Assembly (NCBI RefSeq): GCF_004151275.2
Contig: NZ_CP130821.1
Span: forward strand, 2,108,001-2,172,000
From: Flavobacterium dauae
GTDB taxonomy: Bacteria; Bacteroidota; Bacteroidia; Flavobacteriales; Flavobacteriaceae
Reading direction: 5' to 3'
Length of the DNA: 64,000 nucleotides
The notes under the pieces: generated by a model
What the model saw: only the letters and a program-made list of their open reading frames with translations
Told to the model about the DNA's origin: nothing
The model's database searches: none
Program-made: the position numbers and the translations under genes
Part shown: positions 19,965-28,179 of the stretch, one piece after another
How the letters are laid out: each line of letters starts with the position of its first letter
Position numbering within the stretch: the first letter of the stretch is position 1

Positions 19965-20465
19965 ATGTCACAAATCACTTTTAAAGGAAATCCGGTGAAT
20001 ACTTCAGGAAAATTACCGGAAATAGGTTCTAAAGCTCCTGATTTTAAACTAACAGCAAGCGATTTGTCTGAAAAATCGTTAAGCGATTACAAAGGTAAAA
20101 ACGTGGTTTTAAATATTTTTCCAAGTGTTGATACCGGCGTTTGTGCACAATCGGTACGTACATTTAACAAAGAAGTTTCGGCAGTAGATAATACCGTTGT
20201 TTTATGTATTTCTAAAGATTTACCGTTTGCATTAAACCGCTTTTGCGCTGCCGAAGGATTACAGAACGTTGAAACGTTATCTGATTTTAAAAGCAACGAA
20301 TTTAGCGATGCTTATGGCGTAAAAATGACCGACGGTCCTTTAAATGGCTTAATGAGTAGAGCGGTAGTGGTTATTAACCCTGAAGGAAAAGTGGTATATA
20401 ATGAACAAGTACCCGAAATTGGTCAGGAACCAGATTATAACAATGCACTGAACGCATTGAAATAA
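19965..20465 (+). CDS. tpx: Thiol peroxidase (atypical 2-Cys peroxiredoxin)
   Basis: A 166-residue Tpx. It opens ITFKGNPVNTSGKLPEIG. The peroxidatic Cys is in SVDTGVCAQSVRTF (near 60) and the resolving Cys in LNRFCAAEGLQNVETLSD (near 94), both at the usual spacing. It reduces organic peroxides in the cytoplasm using thioredoxin. It is monocistronic and followed by a terminator. Confidence 0.95.
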   Translation: MSQITFKGNPVNTSGKLPEIGSKAPDFKLTASDLSEKSLSDYKGKNVVLNIFPSVDTGVCAQSVRTFNKEVSAVDNTVVLCISKDLPFALNRFCAAEGLQNVETLSDFKSNEFSDAYGVKMTDGPLNGLMSRAVVVINPEGKVVYNEQVPEIGQEPDYNNALNALK

Positions 20466-20482
20466 TGAAAATTTTTTAATGG

Positions 20483-20525
20483 TAACTCCGTCTGAGTTTA
20501 AAACTTTGACGGAGTTATTTTTTTC
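20483..20525 (+). terminator. Terminator of tpx
   Basis: Stem TAACTCCGTC / GACGGAGTTA followed by a run of T. It separates tpx from the accessory block. Confidence 0.88.
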
Positions 20526-20579
20526 CTTCTTAATAAGAGTGCTATTTATTTTTTTTACTAAATTGCCTAAAAACATAAT

Positions 20580-21953
20580 ATGCACACAGAAGCGGTTTTT
20601 GAGGAAATTGCAAAACGTATAGAACAAGAAATAGGCAAGGCTCAATCTTCTATTATTATTGCGGTCGCTTGGTTTACCAACCGGAATTTATTTGATGTTA
20701 TTTTAAAAAAAGCTCAACAAGGTTGTCGGGTTCATTTAATGATTACTGACGACGAGATTAATAACAATTCGCAAATTAATTACAGACTTTTAGAACAGCA
20801 CCAATCGCATTTTTACAAAATTGGAACTGATGAAAAAGCACTTATGCACAATAAGTTTTGTATCATAGACCATACTATTGTCATTACAGGTTCTTACAAC
20901 TGGAGTTATAAAGCGGAAATAAACCACGAAAACATTGTAATTCATTATAAAGACCATGAATTAGCCAAACAATTTGTTGCAGAATTTGACTATATCCGTT
21001 CTATTTATTTTCCTGATTCGGCAAAACAAAACCGATTAGATGCCGGTGATCCCATCAATGAAATAATAAAAAGACTGGAAGTATTACAACATTTTATCGT
21101 TCTTAAAGATTTAGAAGATATTGAATATGCCACAACCAAGCTTAAAAAGTTTCAGCTAAACGAAACCGTGAATAGGGTGATTTCATTTGTAAATAATCAA
21201 TTGTTTGGGCAAGCTATTGAAGAAATACAACAATTCATTGCACGCTACAAGCAATTGATTGTTTGGAACGACCCCGAAATTAATGGTTTGCAGTTGGAAT
21301 TAAAGATATTAGAAAACCAAATCAACGCTTTTGAAAACGAGAAGATTGATTTGGAAAAAATTATTACCGATTTTCAATATCAACACACCAAAGAATTGGG
21401 CGAATTGATTTTGGCTATTTTGAAAATTCAAAAACAGAAGTTCAAAAACAACGAAAAACGGTTTAAAGAAGCAGAAAACGACTACAACGAATACCAAAAA
21501 CAATACACCAACGAAATTGAACGGGAAGTTTACGAACTGAACGATGAGCAAAAAAAAGAGTTAAAAAAAGAATATAAAAACGCCTCAATACTTTGCCACC
21601 CCGATAAATTTGCCAATGAACCTTTTGAAAAACAGCAACAAGCCGAACAGCTTTTTAAAGAATTAAACGAAGCTAATAGTAATAACAACCTTGCCCGAGT
21701 TAAAGAAATATTAGCAAACTTACAACAAGGCATTTTAAGTGTTTCTACAAACAAGCAAACCAACAAAGACCTTTTAAAACTAAATGTAGAGCGGTTAAAA
21801 CATAAAATGACACGCCTGCAAACCGAAATAGAGCAGATAAAACAAAGCGATGTTTTTATACAGATAAATGCCATAACCAATTGGGATACTTATTTTAAAG
21901 ACCAAAAAGAATTGTTGGAAAAAGAATTAGAAGATTTACAGTATGGACAATAA
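20580..21953 (+). CDS. PLD-family nuclease-like protein with C-terminal J (DnaJ) domain
   Basis: A 457-residue fusion. Residues 1-150 are a single-HKD phospholipase D domain with the active-site motif MHNKFCIID (H90, K92, D97), followed by GSYNWS (104-109) and an acidic residue at 118. This is the layout of Nuc-type nucleases, which act as dimers. Residues about 220-330 are charged coiled coil. Residues about 325-390 contain a J-domain core with an exact HPD tripeptide (340-342) in ASILCHPDKFAN, the DnaK-stimulating signature. The C-terminal 60 residues are again coiled coil. It overlaps the next gene by 11 bases. PLD-J fusions are not a standard family known to me; a nuclease or phosphodiesterase directed by Hsp70 is an inference. 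Confidence 0.8.
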   Translation: MHTEAVFEEIAKRIEQEIGKAQSSIIIAVAWFTNRNLFDVILKKAQQGCRVHLMITDDEINNNSQINYRLLEQHQSHFYKIGTDEKALMHNKFCIIDHTIVITGSYNWSYKAEINHENIVIHYKDHELAKQFVAEFDYIRSIYFPDSAKQNRLDAGDPINEIIKRLEVLQHFIVLKDLEDIEYATTKLKKFQLNETVNRVISFVNNQLFGQAIEEIQQFIARYKQLIVWNDPEINGLQLELKILENQINAFENEKIDLEKIITDFQYQHTKELGELILAILKIQKQKFKNNEKRFKEAENDYNEYQKQYTNEIEREVYELNDEQKKELKKEYKNASILCHPDKFANEPFEKQQQAEQLFKELNEANSNNNLARVKEILANLQQGILSVSTNKQTNKDLLKLNVERLKHKMTRLQTEIEQIKQSDVFIQINAITNWDTYFKDQKELLEKELEDLQYGQ

Positions 21954-23319
21954 ACTAATACCACTTGGCAACACCCATATTGCATTGGCAAAAACCACCA
22001 CGGCATTAGCTATTACCAATAAACTAACCTTTAACCAAAACCTAAAATTGGTTAAAGAGATTTTTAAGAAAAACCCACAGTTTTTTATTGATTATATTTC
22101 TTATTTCTATCCGTTAAATGAACAGCTTTTAGAAAAGTATAGTGATGAGTGGAATTGGGAATGCTTAAGTCGGAATAAATCTTTACCTTGGAAAGGAGAG
22201 TTTATAAAAAGATATAGAAACAAATGGAATTGGAAAATATTAAGTAAGAGTGAATATCTACCTTGGTCACAAGAATTGATTAAAAGGTACATCAGATGGG
22301 ATTGGCAAGCATTAAGTTCTAATGAATCTTTACCGTGGTCTATAGAACTTATAAATATATTTATGGACAGCTGGTATTGGGAGTTGTTAAGTTTAAATGA
22401 GTTCTTGCCTTGGTCAGAAGAGCTAATAGAAAAATTTAAAGATAAATGGAGTTGGGCTTCTTATTACGGTTTAAGTTGTAGTCAATATTTACCGTGGTCA
22501 GAAGAGTTAATTGAAAATTTTAAAGATAAATGGGATTGGAAAGATTTAAGTGGGAACACTTCTTTACCTTGGTCAGAAATATTTTTAGAAAAATATACAG
22601 GTAAATGGAATTGGGAGAGTTTAAGCTGGAATAGTGCATTACCTTGGTCGGAAGAATTATTTGAAAAATATATTGATAAATGGAATTGGAATGCTTTGTG
22701 CTGGAATAAAGCATTACCTTGGACAGAAGAATTAATTGAAAAATATAAAGACAAATGGGATTGGGATGTTTTAAGTAGAAATGAATCTTTACCCTGGACA
22801 GAAAAATTTATAAAGATATATCAAGATAAATGGGATTATGGCTGGGGAGAACTTTCCGGACTAATTTATAACGGCTCACTACCTTGGACAAAAGAATTGA
22901 TAGAAAGTTTTAAAAATAAATGGAATTGGGAATATTTGAGTGTAAACCAACATATACCTTGGTCAGAGGAATTGATTGAAGAATATAAAAACAAATGGGA
23001 TTGGGGATATTTAACTCAAAACAGATCTATATCTTGGTCAGAAGAGTTAATCGAAATGTACAAAGAACAATGGTATTGGGGAATTTTAAGTAGTCATACA
23101 TCCTTACCTTGGTCTGAAAGGTTTATTGAAAAATATAAAGACAAGTGGAATTGGACAAGTATATTTTATAATAAAGGGATTGAATGGAACTTAAGGATGT
23201 TATTGAAGTTTGTTATCAATTATAATGATAAAGTAGTCTTTAAGAATTCAAACATTTGGGAAGTTTTAAAACCATTTGTTGATGATACTTTGATAGAAGA
23301 AGTTTTTGAAGAAATATAA
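21943..23319 (+). CDS. Tryptophan-rich repeat protein (14 units of about 25 residues)
   Basis: A 458-residue protein. After a 56-residue N-terminal part, 14 tandem units run from residue 57 to 413 (bases 22111-23181). The unit is PWSEELIEKYKDKWNW followed by xxLSxNxSL. Eleven units are exactly 25 residues; unit 3 has 24, and units 5 and 10 carry insertions (28 and 30). A degenerate unit (EWNLRMLLKF) and an acidic tail end the protein. The repeats probably stack as short helices into a solenoid, like other 20-40 residue repeat folds; this is inferred from the pattern. I do not recognise a named family. It has no signal peptide and overlaps the PLD-J gene by 11 bases, so the two products probably act together. 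Confidence 0.78.
   Translation: MDNKLIPLGNTHIALAKTTTALAITNKLTFNQNLKLVKEIFKKNPQFFIDYISYFYPLNEQLLEKYSDEWNWECLSRNKSLPWKGEFIKRYRNKWNWKILSKSEYLPWSQELIKRYIRWDWQALSSNESLPWSIELINIFMDSWYWELLSLNEFLPWSEELIEKFKDKWSWASYYGLSCSQYLPWSEELIENFKDKWDWKDLSGNTSLPWSEIFLEKYTGKWNWESLSWNSALPWSEELFEKYIDKWNWNALCWNKALPWTEELIEKYKDKWDWDVLSRNESLPWTEKFIKIYQDKWDYGWGELSGLIYNGSLPWTKELIESFKNKWNWEYLSVNQHIPWSEELIEEYKNKWDWGYLTQNRSISWSEELIEMYKEQWYWGILSSHTSLPWSERFIEKYKDKWNWTSIFYNKGIEWNLRMLLKFVINYNDKVVFKNSNIWEVLKPFVDDTLIEEVFEEI
22111..23181 (+). repeat. Coding tandem repeat, about 75-base period, 14 copies
   Basis: The DNA of the W-repeat gene repeats with a 75-base period, the conserved words being CCTTGGTCAGAAGA and AAATGGAATTGG. 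Copies differ at many third positions, so the array is old rather than a recent expansion. Confidence 0.85.
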
Positions 23320-23333
23320 AAATCAATTTATTT

Positions 23334-23825
23334 ATGAATAAAGAACTATATTGGGTTAAAATACTCAATTATTACACAAACAAAGGGATTTTTTCAAACG
23401 GTTTAACCTTGCCATTTCTTATAGGTTGTAGTTACATAAATTCAAAAAAACAAAATGTTTTCTCTATATCTGAAATAATATCAGATTTTGCAAGATATGA
23501 AATGCCAATAACATTGATGAAATGCCCTCAAATAAATGAATACATTTTCAATATAATGGATTCAGAATCTTTAAAGCATAAATCTTTTTATAGAGAAATA
23601 AACAATATATACACAACAGACAATTCTTTAAATGAAATCAAGAATACAAATGAACTAAAATTGTTTTTTGAAGACAGGTATAGGTCTTTAAACATCTTAA
23701 ATGAAAATCGTTTTTCCAGAGACAACAATGCACCTAACAAGTGGAGAGAATTTGATTCTAAAGAAGAAAACACAATAAAAGAAATACTCTTTCAAGGCTC
23801 CCAAAAACATTCCTCAAAATTCTGA
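23334..23825 (+). CDS. Hypothetical protein at the end of the PLD/J-domain block
   Basis: A 163-residue protein, probably soluble, starting NKELYWVKILNYYTNKG 14 bases after the W-repeat gene, and so likely in the same operon. I recognise no family. Its last 34 bases overlap the 3' end of the convergent alkyltransferase-like gene, and its tail (FQGSQKHSSKF) is read from the antisense of that gene. This suggests that the original C-terminus was lost when the block joined this locus, or that the frame simply reads through. Confidence 0.6.
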   Translation: MNKELYWVKILNYYTNKGIFSNGLTLPFLIGCSYINSKKQNVFSISEIISDFARYEMPITLMKCPQINEYIFNIMDSESLKHKSFYREINNIYTTDNSLNEIKNTNELKLFFEDRYRSLNILNENRFSRDNNAPNKWREFDSKEENTIKEILFQGSQKHSSKF

Positions 23826-24106
23826 ACGGTATTATCTTTAATTTTAATCCCCTCGCTTTCCAACAATTGCTGCATTAAATTCGTTCCCTGAAAATGATGT
23901 TTGCCGGTTAAAACGCCTTTGCGGTTTACTACTCTATGTGCCGGGATATCTAACCCTAAACCTGATGCGTTTAAGGCATAGCCTACCATTCGGGCAGAAC
24001 GAGCTGCTCCGATTTTTTTAGCAATAGCTCCGTAAGTAGTAATTTTTCCGTACGGAATTTGTTTTACCACTTCATAAACTTTCTGAAAAAAATCTTTTTC
24101 CGCCAC
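23792..24106 (-). CDS. Alkyltransferase-like (MGMT/Ogt family) protein without the acceptor cysteine
   Basis: A 104-residue protein with the DNA-binding fold of O6-alkylguanine transferases: IPYGKITTYGAIAKKIG, ARMVGYALN, then IPAHRVVNRKG. Active enzymes have PCHR at this site; here the acceptor Cys is Ala (PAHR). This makes it an alkyltransferase-like (ATL) protein, which binds alkylated DNA and is thought to flag it for repair without removing the lesion. The start codon is GTG (24106). It follows the LysE-like gene with a 3-base gap. Confidence 0.85.
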   Translation of the reverse strand: MAEKDFFQKVYEVVKQIPYGKITTYGAIAKKIGAARSARMVGYALNASGLGLDIPAHRVVNRKGVLTGKHHFQGTNLMQQLLESEGIKIKDNTVQNFEECFWEP

Positions 24107-24109
24107 CGT

Positions 24110-24730
24110 CTATAAAAACAATTTACAAAAATTAAAAATGGTGATTACCGCAGTGATACAACCCATAATTTTATTGATGTTCTGTAACACAAAACTTTCT
24201 TCGACCACCGTTTTTTTAAACAGATTGATGTAAAACATAAAGGTTAAAAACGTGCCCAGTAAAACACCAATTGTCAATAATATATTGCTAATATAATTAA
24301 TTTTGTACAAATTACGGTTTAAAACGGTAACGGTTATAAACACATAATAAAATATAGGAAAAACGTTTATTAATGCCAGTAAAATGCCTTGGGTAAAGCG
24401 TTTACGTTTTTGGGTAATTTCAACTTCGTTATCGTCACTTTTCTTGGGTTTTGCAACAAAAAAATAGATTGTGAGTATCAAGAAAACCACAAACCCTATT
24501 TCGCGCAAAATATTGGTAATAAATACGCTACGGTCTATGATCTTAGCAAAAAAAACTGCCAGATAGGTTTGTAATGCAATGATTACAAACGTACCCAGCA
24601 TAAAATGATAGGCATTCTTCATTCCCTCTTCTTTAGAAATTTTAACCACCGTGGCATTTAAAATGCCCGGCAGCAGTGTTCCCAAAATAGAAGCACCAAT
24701 TCCTGTGAGAAAAGGAAGCAGATAGTTCAT
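24110..24730 (-). CDS. LysE-family-like membrane transporter
   Basis: A 206-residue membrane protein with six hydrophobic helices and a cytoplasmic charged loop (KPKKSDDNEVEITQKRKR) in the middle, which fits the LysE/RhtB exporter layout. The opening LPFLTGIGASILGTLLPGILN resembles the first helix of that family. The substrate is unknown. Its start overlaps the trmB stop by one base (TAATG), so the genes are translationally coupled. Confidence 0.72.
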   Translation of the reverse strand: MNYLLPFLTGIGASILGTLLPGILNATVVKISKEEGMKNAYHFMLGTFVIIALQTYLAVFFAKIIDRSVFITNILREIGFVVFLILTIYFFVAKPKKSDDNEVEITQKRKRFTQGILLALINVFPIFYYVFITVTVLNRNLYKINYISNILLTIGVLLGTFLTFMFYINLFKKTVVEESFVLQNINKIMGCITAVITIFNFCKLFL

Positions 24731-25404
24731 TATTTTAACTGGAATTTAATATAAGTAATAGGCTTGTTTTGCTCTAAATACTGAGATTCATAAAATGTTT
24801 GAATAGCAGTAACCACTTCGGGAGCACCTTCGTTTCTATACACATTATGATTGGCATACAACACTTTGTGTTTGGCACCGTGTAATAACCCCAAGGTATA
24901 GCCGTGCATAAATTCGCTATCGGTCTTAAGATTGATGATACCTTCAGGTTTCAGGATATTTTTATATCGTGCCAAAAACTCTTCGTTTGTTAAACGATGT
25001 TTGGTACGTTTGTATTTAATCTGCGGATCGGGAAAGGTAATCCAGATTTCATCCACTTCGCCTTGTGCAAAACAATTCTCAATCAGCTCAATCTGTGTAC
25101 GCAAAAAAGCTACATTTGGTAAATGATCTTCAATCGCTGTTTTAGCACCTCGCCAAAAACGCGAACCTTTAATATCAATCCCAATAAAATTGGTATCCGG
25201 ATATTTACGTGCCAATGCTACCGAATATTCGCCTTTACCGCAACCTAATTCCAACACAATTGGGTTATTGTTCTTAAAAACTTCTTTGTTCCAGTTGCCT
25301 TTTAAGCTTAAGGTATTATTAATTACTTCTTCTCTGCTTGGCTGATAAACATTTGAAAACGTTTCGTTTTCTTTAAAGCGTTTCAATTTATTTTTGCTTC
25401 CCAC
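24730..25404 (-). CDS. trmB: tRNA (guanine-N7-)-methyltransferase
   Basis: A 224-residue SAM methyltransferase that modifies G46 of tRNA. The SAM motif is VLELGCGKGEYSVALA (about 50-65), then NFIGIDIKGSR. The TrmB signature EIWITFPDPQIKYKRTKHR is clear. The length is usual. It is the first gene of a three-gene operon with the LysE-like and ATL genes. Confidence 0.94.
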   Translation of the reverse strand: MGSKNKLKRFKENETFSNVYQPSREEVINNTLSLKGNWNKEVFKNNNPIVLELGCGKGEYSVALARKYPDTNFIGIDIKGSRFWRGAKTAIEDHLPNVAFLRTQIELIENCFAQGEVDEIWITFPDPQIKYKRTKHRLTNEEFLARYKNILKPEGIINLKTDSEFMHGYTLGLLHGAKHKVLYANHNVYRNEGAPEVVTAIQTFYESQYLEQNKPITYIKFQLK

Positions 25405-25495
25405 TTCTTGTAAATTTTAGCAAAAATACAATAAATGCCCGTTTTTAAAATTTTACGGGCAATAAAATTAAGAATCTACGCTTGTTTTACCTTTA

Positions 25496-26404
25496 TTAAA
25501 ATTGTTCTACCGTTATCTCATTATTGACCATTGCCCCTGTTAAATTTCCTGTGGCTACGGCATTTGCAACCGAACGCATGGGGCTGGAATTATCTCCACA
25601 GGCATATATACCGGGAATTGTAGTTTTTTGAAATAGATCTACTTTGATGTGTCCCATTTCGGTGATTTCACAACCTAATGATTTTGGAATATCTGAATGT
25701 TGTTCAAAAGGAATTGCAGCATAAGCGGCATCAAAATCTTCTTTTGTCCCGTCTTTAAAAATCAAGTTTTTTATTTCTCCGTTTTGATGTTGTATTTCAG
25801 CAACTTCTTTTTCAATGATTTGGATTTTATTTTTCTGTAATTTTATTAATTGTTCTTCTTTAAAATCGTGTTTTCCTTGTGTAATAATTGTCAGCTTGTT
25901 GGTAAGGTTATTGATTAAAGTAGCCATATGAAACGCTCTTTCACCATTGGCAATGATAGCTGTTTTTGCTCCTTTAAATTCGTAGCCGTGGCAGTAAGGA
26001 CAATGAATTACGGTCTTTCCCCAACAATCTTGAAAGCCTTTTATATCGGGAAAAATATCTTTTACTCCGGTTGCGAAAACAAGTTTTTTAGAAGAAAATT
26101 TTTCGCCTGAATCTATGGCAATTTCAAAACCGTTTTCCGTTTTCTTTCCACTGACAGCCATACCCTGATAAAATTTTACAGTATCGTATTTCAAAACTTG
26201 TTCTTTAGCTTTGGCAGCAATTTCGCCCGGTACGGATCCGTCGTGTGTAATAAAATTATGTGAGTGTGGAGTGTACCGGTTGCAAGGTTTTCCGCTGTCG
26301 ATAATCAAAACATTTCTCATTGAACGGCCTAATGCCATTGCTGCAGATAGTCCGGCATAACTGCCTCCGATAATGATTACATCAAATTCTTTATTATCTT
26401 TCAT
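25496..26404 (-). CDS. Thioredoxin-reductase-like FAD/NAD(P) oxidoreductase
   Basis: A 302-residue flavoprotein starting at the only in-frame ATG (26404, MKDNKEFDVIIIGGSYAG). The FAD loop is IIIGGSYAGLSAA, the redox motif is HCPYCHGYE (CxxC), and the C-terminal FAD contact is PGIYACGDNSSP. Proteins of this kind are often annotated as thioredoxin reductases but usually act on other partners. The frame stays open upstream of the ATG and encodes a Tat-leader-like sequence interrupted by stops (see the entry at 26405). Confidence 0.85.
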   Translation of the reverse strand: MKDNKEFDVIIIGGSYAGLSAAMALGRSMRNVLIIDSGKPCNRYTPHSHNFITHDGSVPGEIAAKAKEQVLKYDTVKFYQGMAVSGKKTENGFEIAIDSGEKFSSKKLVFATGVKDIFPDIKGFQDCWGKTVIHCPYCHGYEFKGAKTAIIANGERAFHMATLINNLTNKLTIITQGKHDFKEEQLIKLQKNKIQIIEKEVAEIQHQNGEIKNLIFKDGTKEDFDAAYAAIPFEQHSDIPKSLGCEITEMGHIKVDLFQKTTIPGIYACGDNSSPMRSVANAVATGNLTGAMVNNEITVEQF

Positions 26405-26545
26405 ATTGTCAAATTTTGTAAAAGCTGTTAATGGAAAAGGTAAAGCCAATGCGGTTAAAGTAAGCCCTCCTTGTTTAATGATTTTACGTCTGGTTATTTT
26501 ATTACTTGTCTTTATTTGTATTCGTTTTTTGACTTTTTATCAAAT
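26405..26545 (-). pseudogene. Decayed twin-arginine signal peptide in frame with the oxidoreductase
   Basis: Reading upstream of the ATG at 26404 in the same frame gives TRRKIIKQGG followed by LTLTALALPFPLTAF. This is a textbook Tat leader (RR codons 26486-26491, then a hydrophobic core). No ATG or GTG lies between it and an in-frame TAA; beyond that stop come TGA and then an ATG (MILSI, stop, stop). Either the leader of an exported oxidoreductase has lost its start, or a leader from another gene was fused here by deletion. Confidence 0.6.
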
Positions 26546-26656
26546 AGAAAGGATCATTTTTCGTTTACTTCTATAATTTTAAGTAAGTCGTATTGGGCAA
26601 ATTCTTCCTATTATAGTTTCTTTGATTTGGTTAGCAAATTCACTAATGCAACTCTA

Positions 26657-26702
26657 TTGCAAAAATATGTATTATATTTGCAATTGCAACATTGTTGCGA
26701 TA
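26657..26702 (+). promoter_or_regulatory. Promoter and putative operator of the Fur-family gene
   Basis: The -7 element TATATTTG (26673-26680, TAnnTTTG) is embedded among three TTGCAA palindromes (26657, 26678, 26684). The last forms an inverted repeat TTGCAAC-ATT-GTTGCGA (26684-26700). Overlap of the promoter by palindromes just before a Fur-family regulator suggests autoregulation. Confidence 0.55.
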
Positions 26703-26717
26703 AATAATTATAAAAAA

Positions 26718-27098
26718 ATGAAAAAAAGCCGAAATACAATAGCTAAAACCAAGATATTAAGTATTATAACTGATTCAAAAACAGCATTATCACATTCGGA
26801 AATTCACCAATTATTAGATGATTTTTGTGATAGAGTTACAATTTATCGAGTATTAGACCGATTGATAGAAGAAGATTTGATACACAAAATTGTAACTATT
26901 GACGGTGTTACAAAATATGCTGCTTGCCATGACTGTTCTTCTGTTGAGCATCATCATAACCATATCCATTTCAGCTGTGAACAATGCCATACAGTAACCT
27001 GTATTGAAGATGTTGAGCCTTCTTTTAAATTACCTGAAAAATATAAAGTTCACAATGTAAATTTCACGTTGTCGGGGGTATGTCCTAAATGTTCATAA
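26718..27098 (+). CDS. Fur-family metal-responsive repressor (Zur-like)
   Basis: A 126-residue protein starting MKKSRNTIAK at 26718; upstream in-frame codons run through the promoter and are not used. The winged helix is visible in TALSHSEIHQLL and DRVTIYRVLDRLIEEDLIHK. It is followed by metal-site residues EHHHNHIHFSCEQC and a terminal CPKC, so there are two CxxC pairs (structural zinc). Fur, Zur and PerR cannot be told apart reliably; the His-rich loop and two zinc-type pairs lean towards Zur. Confidence 0.85.
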   Translation: MKKSRNTIAKTKILSIITDSKTALSHSEIHQLLDDFCDRVTIYRVLDRLIEEDLIHKIVTIDGVTKYAACHDCSSVEHHHNHIHFSCEQCHTVTCIEDVEPSFKLPEKYKVHNVNFTLSGVCPKCS

Positions 27099-27123
27099 CA
27101 CTAATCAAAACCTCTGTAAAACA

Positions 27124-27152
27124 AAAAAGCTGTTATTTTTTAACAGCTTTTT
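27124..27152. terminator. Bidirectional terminator between the Fur-family and histidine kinase genes
   Basis: Stem AAAAAGCTGTTA / TAACAGCTTTTT. It overlaps the last codons and stop of the kinase gene on the minus strand. Confidence 0.85.
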
Positions 27153-28179
27153 CTATGGTAAACGAAAATTCGGAGCCTACGCCTATTTTACTTTCAACGT
27201 AAATGTGTTCGTTATGGGCTTCTATAATGTGTTTTACAATTGAGAGCCCTAAACCGGATCCACCGATATCGCGCGATCGGCTGGAATCGGTTCTGTAAAA
27301 ACGTTCAAACAAACGGGAAATGTGTTTTTTTTCGATACCGTAACCGTTGTCGGTTATGCGAATAAGGAGTTTTTTATCGGTTAAGCTTTCTATGGACACT
27401 TCGGTTGTTCCGTTATCTTTACCGTATTTTATGGAATTATCGACCAGGTTTAAAACCACCTGATTAATTTTTTCCCGATCGCCATTCACGAAAATTGATC
27501 GGTAATGATCTTTATCAAACATTAAAGTAATGTCTTTTTTATCGGCTTTCATTTCCAACAAATCAAAAACATTCTGAAAAAGTTCAACAATATCAAAGGT
27601 TTGAATGTTTATTTTTAATTCGTTTGTTTCTAATTTGGTAATCATATCCAAATTGTTCACAATATCAATTAATCGTTCAATACCTTTATCGGCGCGTTCC
27701 AGATATTTTTTGCGGATGGCTTTATCCTTCACTCCGTCTAACAACGTAGCAACATATCCCTGTACGGTAAAAAGCGGGGTTTTTAGTTCGTGTGCCACGT
27801 TACCGATAAATTCTCGGCGGTATTCTTCCTGAACTTTTAACGATTCAATTTCGATTTTCTTTTCAGATGCAAACTTGTTTACTTCGTACATCAGTGTTTG
27901 CATATCGGTAGTTACCGGCTGATTTCTTAAAACCGATTCGTCTAAAATACTTACTTCTTTATAGATTTTTTGAATGCGACGGTAAATAAATCGTTCTACG
28001 CGGTATTGCAGCACAAAAAAGCTAAAAGCAAAAAACAGCAACGTAAATGTTACTGTAAAAAGCACGTTTATATTAAAAAATAAATATTGCAGTATCGCTA
28101 AAAGTAATGTACTAAAAAGAGTAATTACTATAGATGATTTTATTGCAAACTTATAAGATTTACGGTATTTTATGCCCAT
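27133..28179 (-). CDS. PhoR-like sensor histidine kinase
   Basis: A 348-residue membrane kinase. Two transmembrane helices lie near 14-34 and 37-58. The dimerisation H-box is FIGNVAHELKTPLFTVQGYV (phospho-His near 130), and the ATP-binding boxes are LVDNSIKYGK, ITDNGYGI and GGSGLGLSIVKHI. There is almost no periplasmic domain, as in PhoR, which senses transporter state rather than an external ligand. Its start overlaps the response regulator stop by one base. The target is suggested by the phased boxes upstream of the neighbouring TonB receptor. Confidence 0.88.
   Translation of the reverse strand: MGIKYRKSYKFAIKSSIVITLFSTLLLAILQYLFFNINVLFTVTFTLLFFAFSFFVLQYRVERFIYRRIQKIYKEVSILDESVLRNQPVTTDMQTLMYEVNKFASEKKIEIESLKVQEEYRREFIGNVAHELKTPLFTVQGYVATLLDGVKDKAIRKKYLERADKGIERLIDIVNNLDMITKLETNELKINIQTFDIVELFQNVFDLLEMKADKKDITLMFDKDHYRSIFVNGDREKINQVVLNLVDNSIKYGKDNGTTEVSIESLTDKKLLIRITDNGYGIEKKHISRLFERFYRTDSSRSRDIGGSGLGLSIVKHIIEAHNEHIYVESKIGVGSEFSFTIEKAVKK

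Noticed and set aside
21530..21880. 116-codon minus-strand frame rich in Cys, Phe and Ser
   Set aside because: It is the antisense of the J-domain coding region; the composition follows from the Lys/Glu-rich sense strand.
22111..23181. Regular 75-base repeats that could be taken for a CRISPR array
   Set aside because: The repeats are one open reading frame with conserved amino acids and variable third positions; there are no unique spacers.
25496..26449. TTG start at 26449 for the oxidoreductase
   Set aside because: It falls within the hydrophobic part of the decayed Tat leader; the ATG at 26404 precedes the FAD-binding fold directly.
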